In this document: one piece after another, positions 32,925 to 42,962 of the stretch
How the letters are laid out: each line of letters starts with the position of its first letter
Position numbering within the stretch: the stretch's first letter is position 1
Assembly (NCBI GenBank): GCA_019117305.1
Contig: DWZZ01000189.1
Coordinates: 1-43,763 of the forward strand
DNA from: Candidatus Mediterraneibacter merdigallinarum
Lineage (GTDB): Bacteria > Bacillota > Clostridia > Lachnospirales > Lachnospiraceae
DNA length: 43,763 nucleotides
Reading direction: 5' to 3'
Notes under the pieces: model-generated
The model's database searches: none
What the model was told of the DNA's origin: nothing
What the model saw: the letters and a program-made list of their open reading frames with translations, nothing else
Made by a program: the position numbers and the translations under genes

Positions 32925-34334
32925 ATGAATGCATTGACAAAAGATCTGATGAATCTGACAGAAGCCGCGGAAAGAAACGCGGTATCGGACGGAAGATTCC
33001 GGCAGAAATTTCACCTTATGCCGCCGGTGGGGTGGCTCAATGACCCCAACGGACTCTGCCGGTACGGCGGAGTTTATCACGCCTTTTTTCAGTATTCTCC
33101 TTTTAATGCGGAAGGCGGCGTGAAAATGTGGGGACACTGTACAAGCGAAGATATGGTTGAATGGAAATATGAAGGAGTCAGCATGTATCCGGATCAGCCC
33201 TTTGACTGTCATGGGGTATATTCCGGGGCCGCCCTGATTGAAGACGGCGTTATGTACCTGTATTATACGGGAAATGTAAAGCTGGACGGAGAAAATTTTG
33301 ACTATATCAATACCGGCCGGGAAGCAAATACCTGCCTTGTAGTCAGCAGAGACGGAAAGCATTTCGGAAGAAAGGAAGAACTGATGCGGAACAGTGATTA
33401 TCCTTCTGATCTGACATGTCATGTCCGGGATCCGAAAGTCTGGAAAGAGAATGGATCCTACTATATGATACAGGGGGCACGCACGAAGAATGATGCGGGA
33501 ACGGCCATACTTTTCCGGTCTGAGGATAAAAGAAACTGGACGTACTGCGGACGGGTTGAGACAGAGGAACCCTTCGGATATATGTGGGAGTGCCCGGATT
33601 ATTTTACAGTGGATGGAGAGAAGATTCTGTCGGCTTCTGTCCAGGGGCTGACAGGTGGCATATGGGACAGCCGGAACGTATACCAGTCAGGCTGGTTTGC
33701 CGTGGAAGGGGACATTCTGGATAAATACAGTCTGTCCGGATACCGGCTTTGGGATTACGGGTTTGACTATTATGCGCCTCAGAGCTTTGAGACAGAGGAC
33801 GGCAGACGGATCCAGATCGGATGGATGGGAATGCCGGACTGTGAGGAATACACGAACCGGACGCTGGACGAGGGATGGCAGCACTGCTTTACTTTTCCAC
33901 GGGAGATCTTCGCCCGGGACGGACAGGTGTGCCAGCGTCCGGCGCGGGAACTGCAGGAACACCTTACGCCGGAAGAAAAGACTGCAAGCCGTTATGAACA
34001 GGATGCATGCCCGGCGTATCAGGCTTATATCAGCGGTATCCGGAAAAATCATTTCCGGGCGGTGCTGGCGGAAGAGCTGATCCTGGAGTGCCGGGAAGGC
34101 CGGTTCGAGATGCGCTTTACAGATCAGAACCGGAATTCGGTCTCTGCCGGGCGGGGACTTCGGTACGCGCAGATCGAATCTGTGGAAAATGTCCGGATTC
34201 TGACCGATGTATCTTCCGTGGAAGTATTCATCAATGACGGACAGTACGTGTTTACTACAAGATATTATCCTGATCGGTTCTGCTTCTCTATAGAAGCAGA
34301 GGGAGCGGAGATAGAGTTCAGCCGGATTGATTAA
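32925..34334 (+). CDS. scrB: Sucrose-6-phosphate hydrolase (GH32)
   Basis: The 469-residue glycoside hydrolase of family 32 splits sucrose 6-phosphate into glucose 6-phosphate and fructose in the cytoplasm. It has the five-bladed propeller motifs: WLNDPNG with nucleophile D40, FQYSP, RDPKVW with transition-state stabiliser D169, and WECPDYF with acid/base E222. The C-terminal beta-sandwich ends SVEVFINDGQYVFTTRYYP. There is no signal peptide, so it acts inside the cell, as expected after a PTS. AGGAGA precedes ATG 32925. It is the last gene of the scr operon. No fructokinase gene follows here. Confidence 0.94.
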   Translation: MNALTKDLMNLTEAAERNAVSDGRFRQKFHLMPPVGWLNDPNGLCRYGGVYHAFFQYSPFNAEGGVKMWGHCTSEDMVEWKYEGVSMYPDQPFDCHGVYSGAALIEDGVMYLYYTGNVKLDGENFDYINTGREANTCLVVSRDGKHFGRKEELMRNSDYPSDLTCHVRDPKVWKENGSYYMIQGARTKNDAGTAILFRSEDKRNWTYCGRVETEEPFGYMWECPDYFTVDGEKILSASVQGLTGGIWDSRNVYQSGWFAVEGDILDKYSLSGYRLWDYGFDYYAPQSFETEDGRRIQIGWMGMPDCEEYTNRTLDEGWQHCFTFPREIFARDGQVCQRPARELQEHLTPEEKTASRYEQDACPAYQAYISGIRKNHFRAVLAEELILECREGRFEMRFTDQNRNSVSAGRGLRYAQIESVENVRILTDVSSVEVFINDGQYVFTTRYYPDRFCFSIEAEGAEIEFSRID

Positions 34335-34343
34335 AATCCGGCT
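34320..34343 (+). terminator. Probable terminator with the scrB stop in its loop
   Basis: AGCCGGATT (34320-34328) pairs perfectly with AATCCGGCT (34335-34343), and the TAA of scrB lies in the 6-nt loop. T content downstream is modest, so termination may be partial. Confidence 0.5.
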
Positions 34344-34393
34344 GAAGTTATTTCCCTCACAAATTCAAATTTTTGCAGAAACCGCTTTGTTTC

Positions 34394-34422
34394 TTGCAAC
34401 TTCTGTGTTGTGAGTCTATAAT
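34394..34422 (+). promoter_or_regulatory. Promoter TTGCAA-17-TATAAT
   Basis: TTGCAA (34394-34399) and a perfect TATAAT (34417-34422), 17 bp apart, precede the carboxypeptidase gene by 50 bp. Confidence 0.75.
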
Positions 34423-34471
34423 AAATAAAGCTCTGAATGGGCATGTTTGATATACGGAGGTTAAAACCGGA

Positions 34472-35896
34472 ATGAGAAAGTTGCAGAAATCTGTTCTGGC
34501 AGTGATACTGATGACAATAATTGTGCTTGGACTCCCCGCAGCGGTATATGCAGATGAGAATGACGCAGAGAAACTTAAGAAACAATCTTACGAGACACCG
34601 GCAGATACGGACAGTCTGACAGGATGGCCGGCGGGTCCGAAGGTTTACGCAAAAGCTGCTGTTATTATGGATATGGACAGCGGAGCCATATTATATGCAA
34701 AGAACGCAGACGAAAAACTTTATCCGGCCAGTATAACTAAACTGCTGACAGCGCTGGTGGCGGTGGAGAATTCCGATTTTACAGATGAAGTCTTATTTAC
34801 AGATGACAGTATTTCTTTTCTCCAGTATGACGATGCCCATATAGGAATGCGGCCGGGAGAGATTATAAATATGAAAGATGCGCTGCATGCGCTGCTGCTT
34901 GCTTCGGCAAATGAGGTGGCTTATGCAATAGCAGAAAATGTAGGCGGCAAACTGGGCGGCGGCTATACCGCATTTATTGATAAAATGAATGAGAGATCCA
35001 CGGAACTCGGGTGCACAGGTTCCCACTGGACAAACGCTAATGGCCTGCACAATGAAAATCACTATACAACGGCCCATGACATGGCGCTGATCGCCTCGGA
35101 AGTATCTAAGCATCAGGAACTTCTGGGCATTATGCAGACCATGAATTATACGATTGGAGCCACCAATCTGGTAGACGAGAACCGGACATTTCAGCAGCAT
35201 CACAAAATGCTCTGGGAGGGAAACAGCAATTATTATGAATATTGTATCGGAGGGAAAACCGGTTATACAGATGATGCGGGGACTACACTTGTTACAATGG
35301 CGGATAACGGACAGATGCGTCTTGCCGCAGTTGTTCTGTATGATTACGGAACTGATGCATATGTAGATACCCGGGCAATGTTTGATTATACCTACGGTAA
35401 TTTTTCGAAGATCAGCCTGATGAAAGAAGAAAAGCCAAAACAGATTGAGGAATTCACGGATCCTGAAGCATATGTGGTACTGCCTCCGGGGGTAGAATAT
35501 AAAGATCTGGAGATGGAGATTACCGTTCAGGATGAAAAAGAAGGAACCGGCAGAGTCACATATTTTTATCAGAATCAGAATGTGGGCAGTACGGATGTTA
35601 CACTCACTCCGGAATATATTGAGTCAGCTACCGGATATACTACCCGGCTTCAGATCAGCGGAGCGTCAGAAGCCGGTGATGATGTTCGGGAAAACGGAGG
35701 AATTCCCATGTGGGGAAAAGTACTTCTTTGCGCAGGGGCGGCATGTGTTATTCTGGCCGTTATCCTGACCCTGATTCTGGTGCGGATTCGGCGCCGCCGA
35801 AAACAGCGCAGGATGCGGAGAAGAAGACAGCAGATAAAAGAAATGCGCGGAAGAGGCGGCAAGCGGAGACGGTATACAGGCAGAAGGAGAGGATAA
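34472..35896 (+). CDS. D-alanyl-D-alanine carboxypeptidase (peptidase S11)
   Basis: The 474-residue penicillin-binding enzyme trims the last D-Ala from peptidoglycan stem peptides outside the membrane. After a signal peptide (cleavage near VYADE) it has the three active-site motifs: SITK (S87, K90), SAN (S145-N147) and KTG (K262-G264). A C-terminal beta domain follows (~315-400). Unlike PBP5-type enzymes with an amphipathic helix, it ends in a true membrane segment (VLLCAGAACVILAVILTLIL) and an extremely basic tail (RRRRKQRRMRRRRQQ and more). The tail should lie inside and could bind nucleic acid or acidic lipids. The binding-protein gene starts 5 nt later. Confidence 0.92.
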   Translation: MRKLQKSVLAVILMTIIVLGLPAAVYADENDAEKLKKQSYETPADTDSLTGWPAGPKVYAKAAVIMDMDSGAILYAKNADEKLYPASITKLLTALVAVENSDFTDEVLFTDDSISFLQYDDAHIGMRPGEIINMKDALHALLLASANEVAYAIAENVGGKLGGGYTAFIDKMNERSTELGCTGSHWTNANGLHNENHYTTAHDMALIASEVSKHQELLGIMQTMNYTIGATNLVDENRTFQQHHKMLWEGNSNYYEYCIGGKTGYTDDAGTTLVTMADNGQMRLAAVVLYDYGTDAYVDTRAMFDYTYGNFSKISLMKEEKPKQIEEFTDPEAYVVLPPGVEYKDLEMEITVQDEKEGTGRVTYFYQNQNVGSTDVTLTPEYIESATGYTTRLQISGASEAGDDVRENGGIPMWGKVLLCAGAACVILAVILTLILVRIRRRRKQRRMRRRRQQIKEMRGRGGKRRRYTGRRRG

Positions 35897-35901
35897 TATT
35901 T

Positions 35902-36693
35902 ATGAAAAGAAAGGTTGCATTGCTGCTGTGCGCCGCAATGACCGTCGTTATAACAGCAGGATGCGAATCATCTGATATCAGCGGCAGCAGCTTTGGCGGA
36001 AACAGTTCGCCTGATGAAAAAATATGGGTAATTGCAACAGACACGGCCTTCAGACCTTTTGAATATACAGATGAAAATGGTGAATTTGTCGGCATAGATG
36101 TAGATATTATTGAGGCTATTGCCGAAGATCAGGGTTTTGAATATGAATTTCAAAGCCTTGGCTGGGATACAGCAGTAACGGCGGTTCAGTCCGGGCAGGC
36201 TGACGCGGTTATGGCAGGCGCCACAATCAGTCAGGAGAGAATCGATAACGGGTGGATCTTTTCAGACGGCTACTATGAGAGCACTCAGACATTTGTTGTG
36301 CCGAAGGACAGTGCGGTTTCTTCTTTTGACGATTTGAACGGCAAAATAGTAGCAGTGAAAAACGGTACGGCAGGGGAGAAATTTGCAGACAGCCTGAAAG
36401 AAAAATATGACTTTACTATAATCGTATACGAAGATTCTCCTACAATGTATCAGGACGTTCTCCTTGGCAACAGCGCGGCGTGCGTGGAAGATAAAGCGGT
36501 TATTCAGGCTTCTGTCAGGGATGAGAACCTGGCGCTTCGGATTCCTGACGGTATGGAGAGTGAGCCGGCTCCTTATGGTATGGGAATAATGGAAGAAAAA
36601 AATCAGGAGCTTCTGGATATGTTTAATAAAGGCCTGGCAAATATAAAGGCGAGCGGTGAATATGATGAGATTTTAGCGAGATATCTGTTATAG
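35902..36693 (+). CDS. Amino-acid-type ABC substrate-binding lipoprotein (orphan)
   Basis: The 263-residue product has a lipoprotein signal (VVITAGC) and a family 3 solute-binding fold: WVIATDTAFRPFEYTDENGE, FVGIDVDIIEAIAE, VQSGQADAVMAGATIS, DLNGKIVAVKNGTAGEKFAD and a late GEYDEILARYL. Such proteins bind polar amino acids for an ABC importer. No permease or ATPase gene is beside it, so it either serves a transporter elsewhere or acts as a sensor. I chose ATG 35902, 5 nt after the carboxypeptidase stop and behind GGAGAGG; the open frame extends far up inside that gene. The pairing with a D,D-carboxypeptidase suggests wall-derived D-Ala or peptides as one ligand to consider. Confidence 0.88.
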   Translation: MKRKVALLLCAAMTVVITAGCESSDISGSSFGGNSSPDEKIWVIATDTAFRPFEYTDENGEFVGIDVDIIEAIAEDQGFEYEFQSLGWDTAVTAVQSGQADAVMAGATISQERIDNGWIFSDGYYESTQTFVVPKDSAVSSFDDLNGKIVAVKNGTAGEKFADSLKEKYDFTIIVYEDSPTMYQDVLLGNSAACVEDKAVIQASVRDENLALRIPDGMESEPAPYGMGIMEEKNQELLDMFNKGLANIKASGEYDEILARYLL

Positions 36694-36798
36694 TAAAGTT
36701 CGTCCGCAGACCGGCACTTTTGGAAAAACATGAGCATGGATTTTTCTTACGAACAGCCCGGCTGATGAAGGGTTATAAATTATAATGGAGAAAAAATC

Positions 36799-36827
36799 TT
36801 GACTAACTGCAGGTTTCTTTTTATAAT
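36799..36827 (+). promoter_or_regulatory. Promoter of the ileS T-box transcript
   Basis: TTGACT (36799-36804), 17 bp and TATAAT (36822-36827) give a predicted start near 36834, just before the T-box leader. Confidence 0.8.
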
Positions 36828-36849
36828 AACTCTGTATTGAATTTCAAAG

Positions 36850-37106
36850 GAAAAAGTGATAACGGAGAGAGTAGAGATCTGATGAACGTCACAGCGAGCC
36901 GGGATTGGTGGAAGCCCGGTATCAGTAGCAGATTATCGAAGATCACTCCCGAGCTGCAGTCCCTGAAATACATACAGAGTAAGGGCTGACGTAAGTCCCC
37001 GCGTTATGGGGACGCATATGAAAGGTGCGTGTGCCTGAGTATGTTGTAACAGGTGGTAAAAACGAGAGACAGCTTTCGTCCTATTACAGGACGGAAGCTT
37101 TTTTTC
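36850..37106 (+). ncRNA. T-box riboswitch (tRNA-Ile) with terminator
   Basis: This leader has the T-box order. GTAGAG near 36871 opens stem I. A distal region follows with AGCGAGCCGGG and GGTGGAAGCCCGG. The specifier segment is GAAGATCACTCCCGAG, with ATC (Ile) at 36942-36944. The T-box bulge lies in AACAGGTGGTAAAAACGAG (37048-37066), whose TGGT (37054-37057) matches the ACCA end of tRNA-Ile. The terminator AGCTTTCGTCCT/AGGACGGAAGCT (37071-37082 with 37088-37099) is followed by T7. Uncharged tRNA-Ile should favour the antiterminator and raise ileS expression. The remaining 37107-37312 holds one long hairpin (37168-37218) of unknown use and no gene. Confidence 0.93.
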
Positions 37107-37312
37107 TTTCAGACAGGAGAAGGACCGTTTGAAAGGCGCCGGGCGGAGCATCTCTGTGCTGAAAGAAAAAGATCTTGCCGGGACAGGACCTGCAGTCGGA
37201 AGGCGGTCCCGGATCTTTCGGGTTTGATGAAAAGCTCTGTTTCATTCCAAAAAAATTGCGCCCGCAATGGACACAGGATACCGGCGGGCCGGCGAAAGAA
37301 AGGAAAATGAAC

Positions 37313-40300
37313 ATGTATAAGAAAGTCCCAACAGATATGAATTTTGTCGGCAGGGAGAAGGAAGTGGAGAAGTTCTGGGAGGAGAACCACATCTTCGAGA
37401 AGAGTATCGAAGAGCGTGAGGGATGTCCGGAATATATTTTCTACGACGGCCCTCCGACTGCAAACGGAAAACCCCACATTGGTCATGTCCTGACCCGTGT
37501 TATCAAGGATATGATCCCCAGATACCGTACAATGAAAGGTTATATGGTTCCCAGAAAAGCGGGCTGGGATACCCACGGCCTGCCGGTAGAGCTGGAAGTT
37601 GAGAAGGCTCTCGGCCTGGACGGAAAGGATCAGATTGAGGAGTACGGTCTGGAGCCGTTTATTGACAAATGTAAGGAGAGCGTATGGAAGTACAAGGGAA
37701 TGTGGGAGGATTTCTCTTCCACTGTCGGCTTCTGGGCTGACATGGAACACCCTTATGTAACTTACCACAATACATTTATTGAGTCTGAGTGGTGGGCTTT
37801 AAAGCAGATCTGGGATAAAGGCCTGCTCTATAAAGGATTTAAGATCGTTCCTTACTGCCCGCGCTGCGGTACGCCGCTGTCCGCCCAGGAAGTAGCTCAG
37901 GGCTACAAAGATGTAAAAGAGCGTTCCGCGGTTGTGAGATTTAAGGTAAAAGACGAAGACGCCTATATCCTGGTATGGACCACCACACCGTGGACGCTGC
38001 CTTCCAACCTGGCTCTCTGTGTAAATCCGAATGAAGATTACGCAAAGGTAAAGGCAGCAGACGGATATATTTACTATATGGCATGCGCGCTTCTTGATAC
38101 CGTGCTTGGAAAGCTGGGTGAAGAAGGAAAGCCTGCATATGAGATCCTTGAGACATACAAGGGAACCGATCTTGAGGGCAAGGAATATGAGCCTCTTTAT
38201 CAGTGCGCGGCAGATGCGGCTGCGAAGCAGAACAAGAAAGCGTTTTATGTGACCTGCGACACATATGTTACACTGACAGACGGTACCGGTGTTGTTCACA
38301 TTGCGCCGGCATTCGGTGAAGATGATGCGAATGTAGGAAGAAAATACGGTCTTCCGTTCGTACAGCTTGTAGATGAAAAAGGAAACATGGCGGAGTCCAC
38401 GCCGTTTGCAGGACTGTTTGTAAAGAAAGCAGATCCGGAAGTGCTGAAGGATCTGGACAGCAGAGGACTGCTTTTCGACGCGCCGAAGTTTGAACACAGC
38501 TATCCGCACTGCTGGAGATGCGACACGCCGCTTATTTACTATGCGCGTGAATCCTGGTTCATCAAGATGACAGCGGTAAGGGACGACCTGATCGCGAACA
38601 ATAACACGATCAACTGGATTCCGGAGAGTATCGGAAAAGGCCGTTTCGGAGACTGGATCGAGAATGTTCAGGACTGGGGCATCAGCCGTAACCGCTACTG
38701 GGGTACACCGCTGAATATCTGGGAGTGCGAGTGCGGACACATGCATTCCATCGGCAGCATCGCAGAACTGAAGGAGATGTCCGATAACTGTCCGGACGAT
38801 ATTGAGCTGCACCGTCCGTATATCGACGCGGTGACCATCAGGTGTCCGAAGTGCGGCAAAGAGATGCATCGTGTGCCGGAAGTAATCGACTGCTGGTTCG
38901 ACAGCGGTTCCATGCCTTTTGCGCAGCATCATTATCCGTTTGAAAATCAGGAATTATTTGAAGAACAGTTCCCGGCGGACTTTATCTCCGAGGCGGTTGA
39001 CCAGACACGAGGATGGTTCTATTCCCTGCTGGCGATCTCTACGCTGATTTTCAACAAGGCGCCTTATAAAAATGTTATTGTTCTGGGCCATGTTCAGGAT
39101 GAAAACGGCCAGAAAATGAGTAAGTCCAAAGGAAATGCAGTGGATCCCTTTGACGCGCTGGAGAAATACGGCGCGGACGCGATCCGCTGGTACTTCTACA
39201 TCAACAGCGCGCCCTGGCTGCCGAACCGTTTCCACGGCAAAGCTGTTACCGAAGGACAGAGAAAGTTCATGGGAACTCTGTGGAACACATATGCATTTTT
39301 CGTTCTGTACGCGAATATTGATAATTTTGACGCTACAAAATATACACTGGAATACGACAAACTTTCAGTTATGGATAAATGGCTGCTGTCCAAAATGAAT
39401 ACTATGGTAAAAGCAGTGGACAATCATCTTGAAAATTACCGGATTCCTGAAGCAGCACGTGCTCTGCAGGAGTTTGTGGATGACATGAGCAACTGGTATG
39501 TAAGACGCAGCCGTGAGCGTTTCTGGGCAAAGGGTATGGAACAGGATAAGATCAATGCGTACATGACACTGTATACTGCTCTGGTTACGGTTTCCAAGGC
39601 CGGGGCGCCGATGATTCCTTTCATGACAGAAGAAATCTATCAGAATCTGGTCCGCAGTATTGATAATGACGCACCGGAAAGTATTCATCTGTGCCGCTTC
39701 CCTGAAGCGAAGGAAGAACAGATCGATTCTGAGCTGGAGAAGAACATGGATTATGTACTCAAGCTGGTTGTTATGGGACGCGCCTGCAGAAACGCGTCCA
39801 ACATAAAGAACCGCCAGCCTATCGGTCAGATGTTTGTAAAAGCCGGATTTGAGCTTCCGGAATTCTATCAGGAAATCGTAGCAGATGAACTGAATGTGAA
39901 GAATGTTAAATTTACGGAAGATGTAAGAGAATTTACTTCATACAGTTTTAAACCCCAGTTAAAGACTGTAGGCCCGAAATATGGTAAACTGTTAGGTGGC
40001 ATAAAAGCTGCTCTTGACAGCGTGGACGGCAACGCCGCGATGGATGAGATCAATGCGTCCGGCGCTTTGAAACTGGACGTAAACGGCCAGGAGGTTACTC
40101 TTTTCAAGGAAGATCTTCTGATTGATACAGCTCAGGTAGAAGGCTATGTGTCTGAGGATGACAATGGAATTACAGTTGTTCTGGACACCAATCTGACACC
40201 GGAACTTCTGGAGGAAGGCTTTGTCCGTGAGATCATCAGCAAGATCCAGACCATGAGAAAAGAAGCAGACTTTGAAGTTATGGACAGAATCCGCGTAACT

Positions 40301-40468
40301 TATGATGGAAGTGAAAAGGCAGAAGCCGTTTTTGAAAAGAACAGCACGGAAATCGCCGGCGAAGTTCTGGCCGACGAGGTTGTAAAAGCGCAGCCTGCAG
40401 GCTATGTGAAGGAGTGGAAGATCAACGGTGAAGCGGTTACAATGGGTGTTGAAAAGGAAGGAAAGTAA
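37313..40468 (+). CDS. ileS: Isoleucyl-tRNA synthetase, long (IleRS2-like) form
   Basis: The 1051-residue class I synthetase charges tRNA-Ile. The HIGH motif is at H55-H58 (KPHIGHV) and KMSKS at 601-605. GWDTHGLPVELEVEK follows HIGH, and CP1 editing elements (TTPWTLPSNLALCVNP, GTGVVHIAPAFGEDD) and FISEAVDQTRGWFYSL are present. The length and a C-terminus without the usual zinc-finger end resemble the eukaryote-like IleRS2 class, which is known for mupirocin tolerance; the class is inferred, not tested. ATG 37313 has AGGA 8 nt upstream; ATG 37307 is too close. The T-box agrees with the function. glgP starts 4 nt after its stop. Confidence 0.96.
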   Translation: MYKKVPTDMNFVGREKEVEKFWEENHIFEKSIEEREGCPEYIFYDGPPTANGKPHIGHVLTRVIKDMIPRYRTMKGYMVPRKAGWDTHGLPVELEVEKALGLDGKDQIEEYGLEPFIDKCKESVWKYKGMWEDFSSTVGFWADMEHPYVTYHNTFIESEWWALKQIWDKGLLYKGFKIVPYCPRCGTPLSAQEVAQGYKDVKERSAVVRFKVKDEDAYILVWTTTPWTLPSNLALCVNPNEDYAKVKAADGYIYYMACALLDTVLGKLGEEGKPAYEILETYKGTDLEGKEYEPLYQCAADAAAKQNKKAFYVTCDTYVTLTDGTGVVHIAPAFGEDDANVGRKYGLPFVQLVDEKGNMAESTPFAGLFVKKADPEVLKDLDSRGLLFDAPKFEHSYPHCWRCDTPLIYYARESWFIKMTAVRDDLIANNNTINWIPESIGKGRFGDWIENVQDWGISRNRYWGTPLNIWECECGHMHSIGSIAELKEMSDNCPDDIELHRPYIDAVTIRCPKCGKEMHRVPEVIDCWFDSGSMPFAQHHYPFENQELFEEQFPADFISEAVDQTRGWFYSLLAISTLIFNKAPYKNVIVLGHVQDENGQKMSKSKGNAVDPFDALEKYGADAIRWYFYINSAPWLPNRFHGKAVTEGQRKFMGTLWNTYAFFVLYANIDNFDATKYTLEYDKLSVMDKWLLSKMNTMVKAVDNHLENYRIPEAARALQEFVDDMSNWYVRRSRERFWAKGMEQDKINAYMTLYTALVTVSKAGAPMIPFMTEEIYQNLVRSIDNDAPESIHLCRFPEAKEEQIDSELEKNMDYVLKLVVMGRACRNASNIKNRQPIGQMFVKAGFELPEFYQEIVADELNVKNVKFTEDVREFTSYSFKPQLKTVGPKYGKLLGGIKAALDSVDGNAAMDEINASGALKLDVNGQEVTLFKEDLLIDTAQVEGYVSEDDNGITVVLDTNLTPELLEEGFVREIISKIQTMRKEADFEVMDRIRVTYDGSEKAEAVFEKNSTEIAGEVLADEVVKAQPAGYVKEWKINGEAVTMGVEKEGK

Positions 40469-40472
40469 TACA

Positions 40473-42947
40473 ATGTTCAGCAAAAGATTTGAAAAAGAAA
40501 CATTTAAGCAGACGGTAAAGGACAATATCAGGACTTTATACAGAAAAACGATTGAGGAAGCAAACCCGCAGCAGGTATTTCAGGCTGTGTCCTACGCAGT
40601 AAAGGATGTCATCTTTGACGACTGGTTTGCTACACAGAAAGCATATGACAAAGCGGACGCGAAGACAGTCTACTATATGTCAATGGAATTCCTTATGGGC
40701 CGCGCTCTGGGAAATAACCTGATCAATATGACAGTGTATAAAGATGTAAAGGAAGCGCTGGATGAGATGGGAATTGACCTGAATGTCGTAGAGGATCAGG
40801 AGCCGGACGCGGCTCTTGGAAACGGAGGTCTGGGAAGACTGGCGGCATGTTTTCTTGATTCCCTTGCTACTCTGAACTATCCGGCGTACGGCTGCGGTAT
40901 CCGCTACCGTTACGGTATGTTCAAACAGGAGATCCGGGACGGCTACCAGGTCGAGGTGCCGGACAACTGGCTCAAAGAGGGCAACCCCTTTGAGCTCCGC
41001 AGAGAAGAGTATGCGAAGGAAGTCCGTTTCGGCGGAAATATCCGTTTTGAAAAAGATCCTGTAACAGGCAAGGATAAATTCATCCAGGAAAACTATGAAT
41101 CTGTTCTGGCTATTCCCTACGATATGCCTATCGTAGGATACGGCAACCATGTGGTAAATACCCTGCGTGTGTGGGACGCGAAGGCCATTACAGACTTCAA
41201 GCTGGATGAGTTTGACAGAGGAAATTATCATAAAGCAGTTGAACAGGAAAATCTGGCAAAACTGATCGTTGATGTTCTCTATCCGAATGACAATCACTAT
41301 TCCGGAAAAGAACTTCGTCTGAAACAGCAGTATTTCTTTATTTCAGCAAGCCTTCAGGCGCTGATTGCAAAGTACAAAAAGAAACACAGCGATGTGCGTA
41401 AGCTCTATGAAAAAGTAGTAATTCAGATGAACGACACGCATCCGACAGTTGCTGTTCCGGAACTGATGAGACTTCTCATCGATGAAGAGGGCTTAAACTG
41501 GGAAGAAGCATGGGATGTTACAACGAAGACATGTGCTTATACAAACCATACAATTATGGCGGAAGCCCTTGAGAAATGGCCTATCGACCTGTTCTCCAGA
41601 CTTCTTCCGCGTATTTATCAGATCGTACAGGAGATCGACCGCCGCTTCCTGATCAGAGTCCGTGAAATGTATCCGGGTAACGAGCAGAAGGTGAAGAAGA
41701 TGGCGATCCTTATGGATGGTCAGGTCCGCATGGCGAATATGGCTATTATCGCGGGATTTTCCGTAAACGGCGTGGCAAAACTCCATACAGAGATTCTGGA
41801 GAACCAGGAGCTGAAAGATTTCTATGAAATGATGCCTGAGAAATTCAACAACAAGACAAACGGCATTACCCAGAGAAGATTTCTGGCTCACGGCAATCCG
41901 CTGCTTGCAGACTGGATTACAGATAAGATCGGCGACAGCTGGATCACAGACCTGTCTCAGATCGCAAAGCTCAGACCATATGTGGAAGATGAGGACGCAA
42001 GACGTGAATTTATGCAGATCAAATACCAGAATAAAGTGCGTCTCGCTAAATACATTAAAGAACACAACGGCATTGACGTGGACCCGCGCTCCATTTTTGA
42101 CGTGCAGGTAAAACGTCTCCACGAATATAAACGCCAGTTCCTGAATATACTGCATATTATGTACCTGTACAATAAGATCAAGGAACATCCGGAAATATCC
42201 TTCTATCCGAGAACATTTATCTTCGGCGCGAAGGCGGCAGCCGGTTATCTCCGCGCGAAAGAGACGATCAAGCTGATCAACTCCGTGGCAGATGTTGTCA
42301 ATAATGACAGAAGTATCAACGGCAAGCTGAAAGTTGTCTTCATTGAGGACTACCGGGTATCCAACGCAGAAATAATTTTTGCCGCGGCGGATGTCAGCGA
42401 GCAGATTTCCACAGCGTCCAAGGAGGCTTCCGGTACAGGAAACATGAAGTTCATGCTCAACGGCGCGCCTACGCTGGGAACAATGGACGGAGCCAACGTG
42501 GAGATCGTTCAGGAAGTCGGAGAAGAGAATGCATTTATCTTCGGACTGAGTTCACAGGAAGTTATCAATTATGAGAATAACGGCGGCTATAATCCGCAGG
42601 AAATCTACTTCAACGACTGGGAACTGAAGCGTGTTGTAGATCAGCTTATGGACGGTACTTATTCTCATGGCGACCACAATATGTATAAGAATCTGTACAA
42701 CTCACTGCTGAATACGCAGAGCACAGATAAGCCGGATATGTACTTCATTCTGAAAGATTTCCGCTCTTACGCAGATGCGCAGAAGAGAGTGGAAGAGGCT
42801 TACAGAGACCAGCAGAGATGGTCCAGAATGGCTATGCTGCAGACTGCGTGCAGCGGAAAATTCTCCTCAGACAGAACCATCGAGGAGTATGTAAGAGATA
42901 TCTGGAAACTGGATAAGATAGAGGTTCCTTCCGGACAGGAAGCGTAA
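40473..42947 (+). CDS. glgP: Glycogen/maltodextrin phosphorylase
   Basis: The 824-residue enzyme cleaves glucose 1-phosphate from alpha-1,4-glucans with phosphate. It is full length for family GT35. The pyridoxal phosphate Lys is K659 in EASGTGNMKFMLNGAPTLGT, and GAKAAAGYLRAKETIKLIN and VKRLHEYKRQ are also diagnostic. The N-terminus lacks the regulatory phosphorylation segment of animal enzymes. ATG 40473 is 4 nt after the ileS stop, with GGAAGGAAAG as ribosome site, so it is probably co-transcribed with ileS and thus lies behind the T-box. Its product feeds the phosphohexomutase encoded at 11484. Confidence 0.95.
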   Translation: MFSKRFEKETFKQTVKDNIRTLYRKTIEEANPQQVFQAVSYAVKDVIFDDWFATQKAYDKADAKTVYYMSMEFLMGRALGNNLINMTVYKDVKEALDEMGIDLNVVEDQEPDAALGNGGLGRLAACFLDSLATLNYPAYGCGIRYRYGMFKQEIRDGYQVEVPDNWLKEGNPFELRREEYAKEVRFGGNIRFEKDPVTGKDKFIQENYESVLAIPYDMPIVGYGNHVVNTLRVWDAKAITDFKLDEFDRGNYHKAVEQENLAKLIVDVLYPNDNHYSGKELRLKQQYFFISASLQALIAKYKKKHSDVRKLYEKVVIQMNDTHPTVAVPELMRLLIDEEGLNWEEAWDVTTKTCAYTNHTIMAEALEKWPIDLFSRLLPRIYQIVQEIDRRFLIRVREMYPGNEQKVKKMAILMDGQVRMANMAIIAGFSVNGVAKLHTEILENQELKDFYEMMPEKFNNKTNGITQRRFLAHGNPLLADWITDKIGDSWITDLSQIAKLRPYVEDEDARREFMQIKYQNKVRLAKYIKEHNGIDVDPRSIFDVQVKRLHEYKRQFLNILHIMYLYNKIKEHPEISFYPRTFIFGAKAAAGYLRAKETIKLINSVADVVNNDRSINGKLKVVFIEDYRVSNAEIIFAAADVSEQISTASKEASGTGNMKFMLNGAPTLGTMDGANVEIVQEVGEENAFIFGLSSQEVINYENNGGYNPQEIYFNDWELKRVVDQLMDGTYSHGDHNMYKNLYNSLLNTQSTDKPDMYFILKDFRSYADAQKRVEEAYRDQQRWSRMAMLQTACSGKFSSDRTIEEYVRDIWKLDKIEVPSGQEA

Positions 42948-42962
42948 AAGGAGGCGTTTGCA

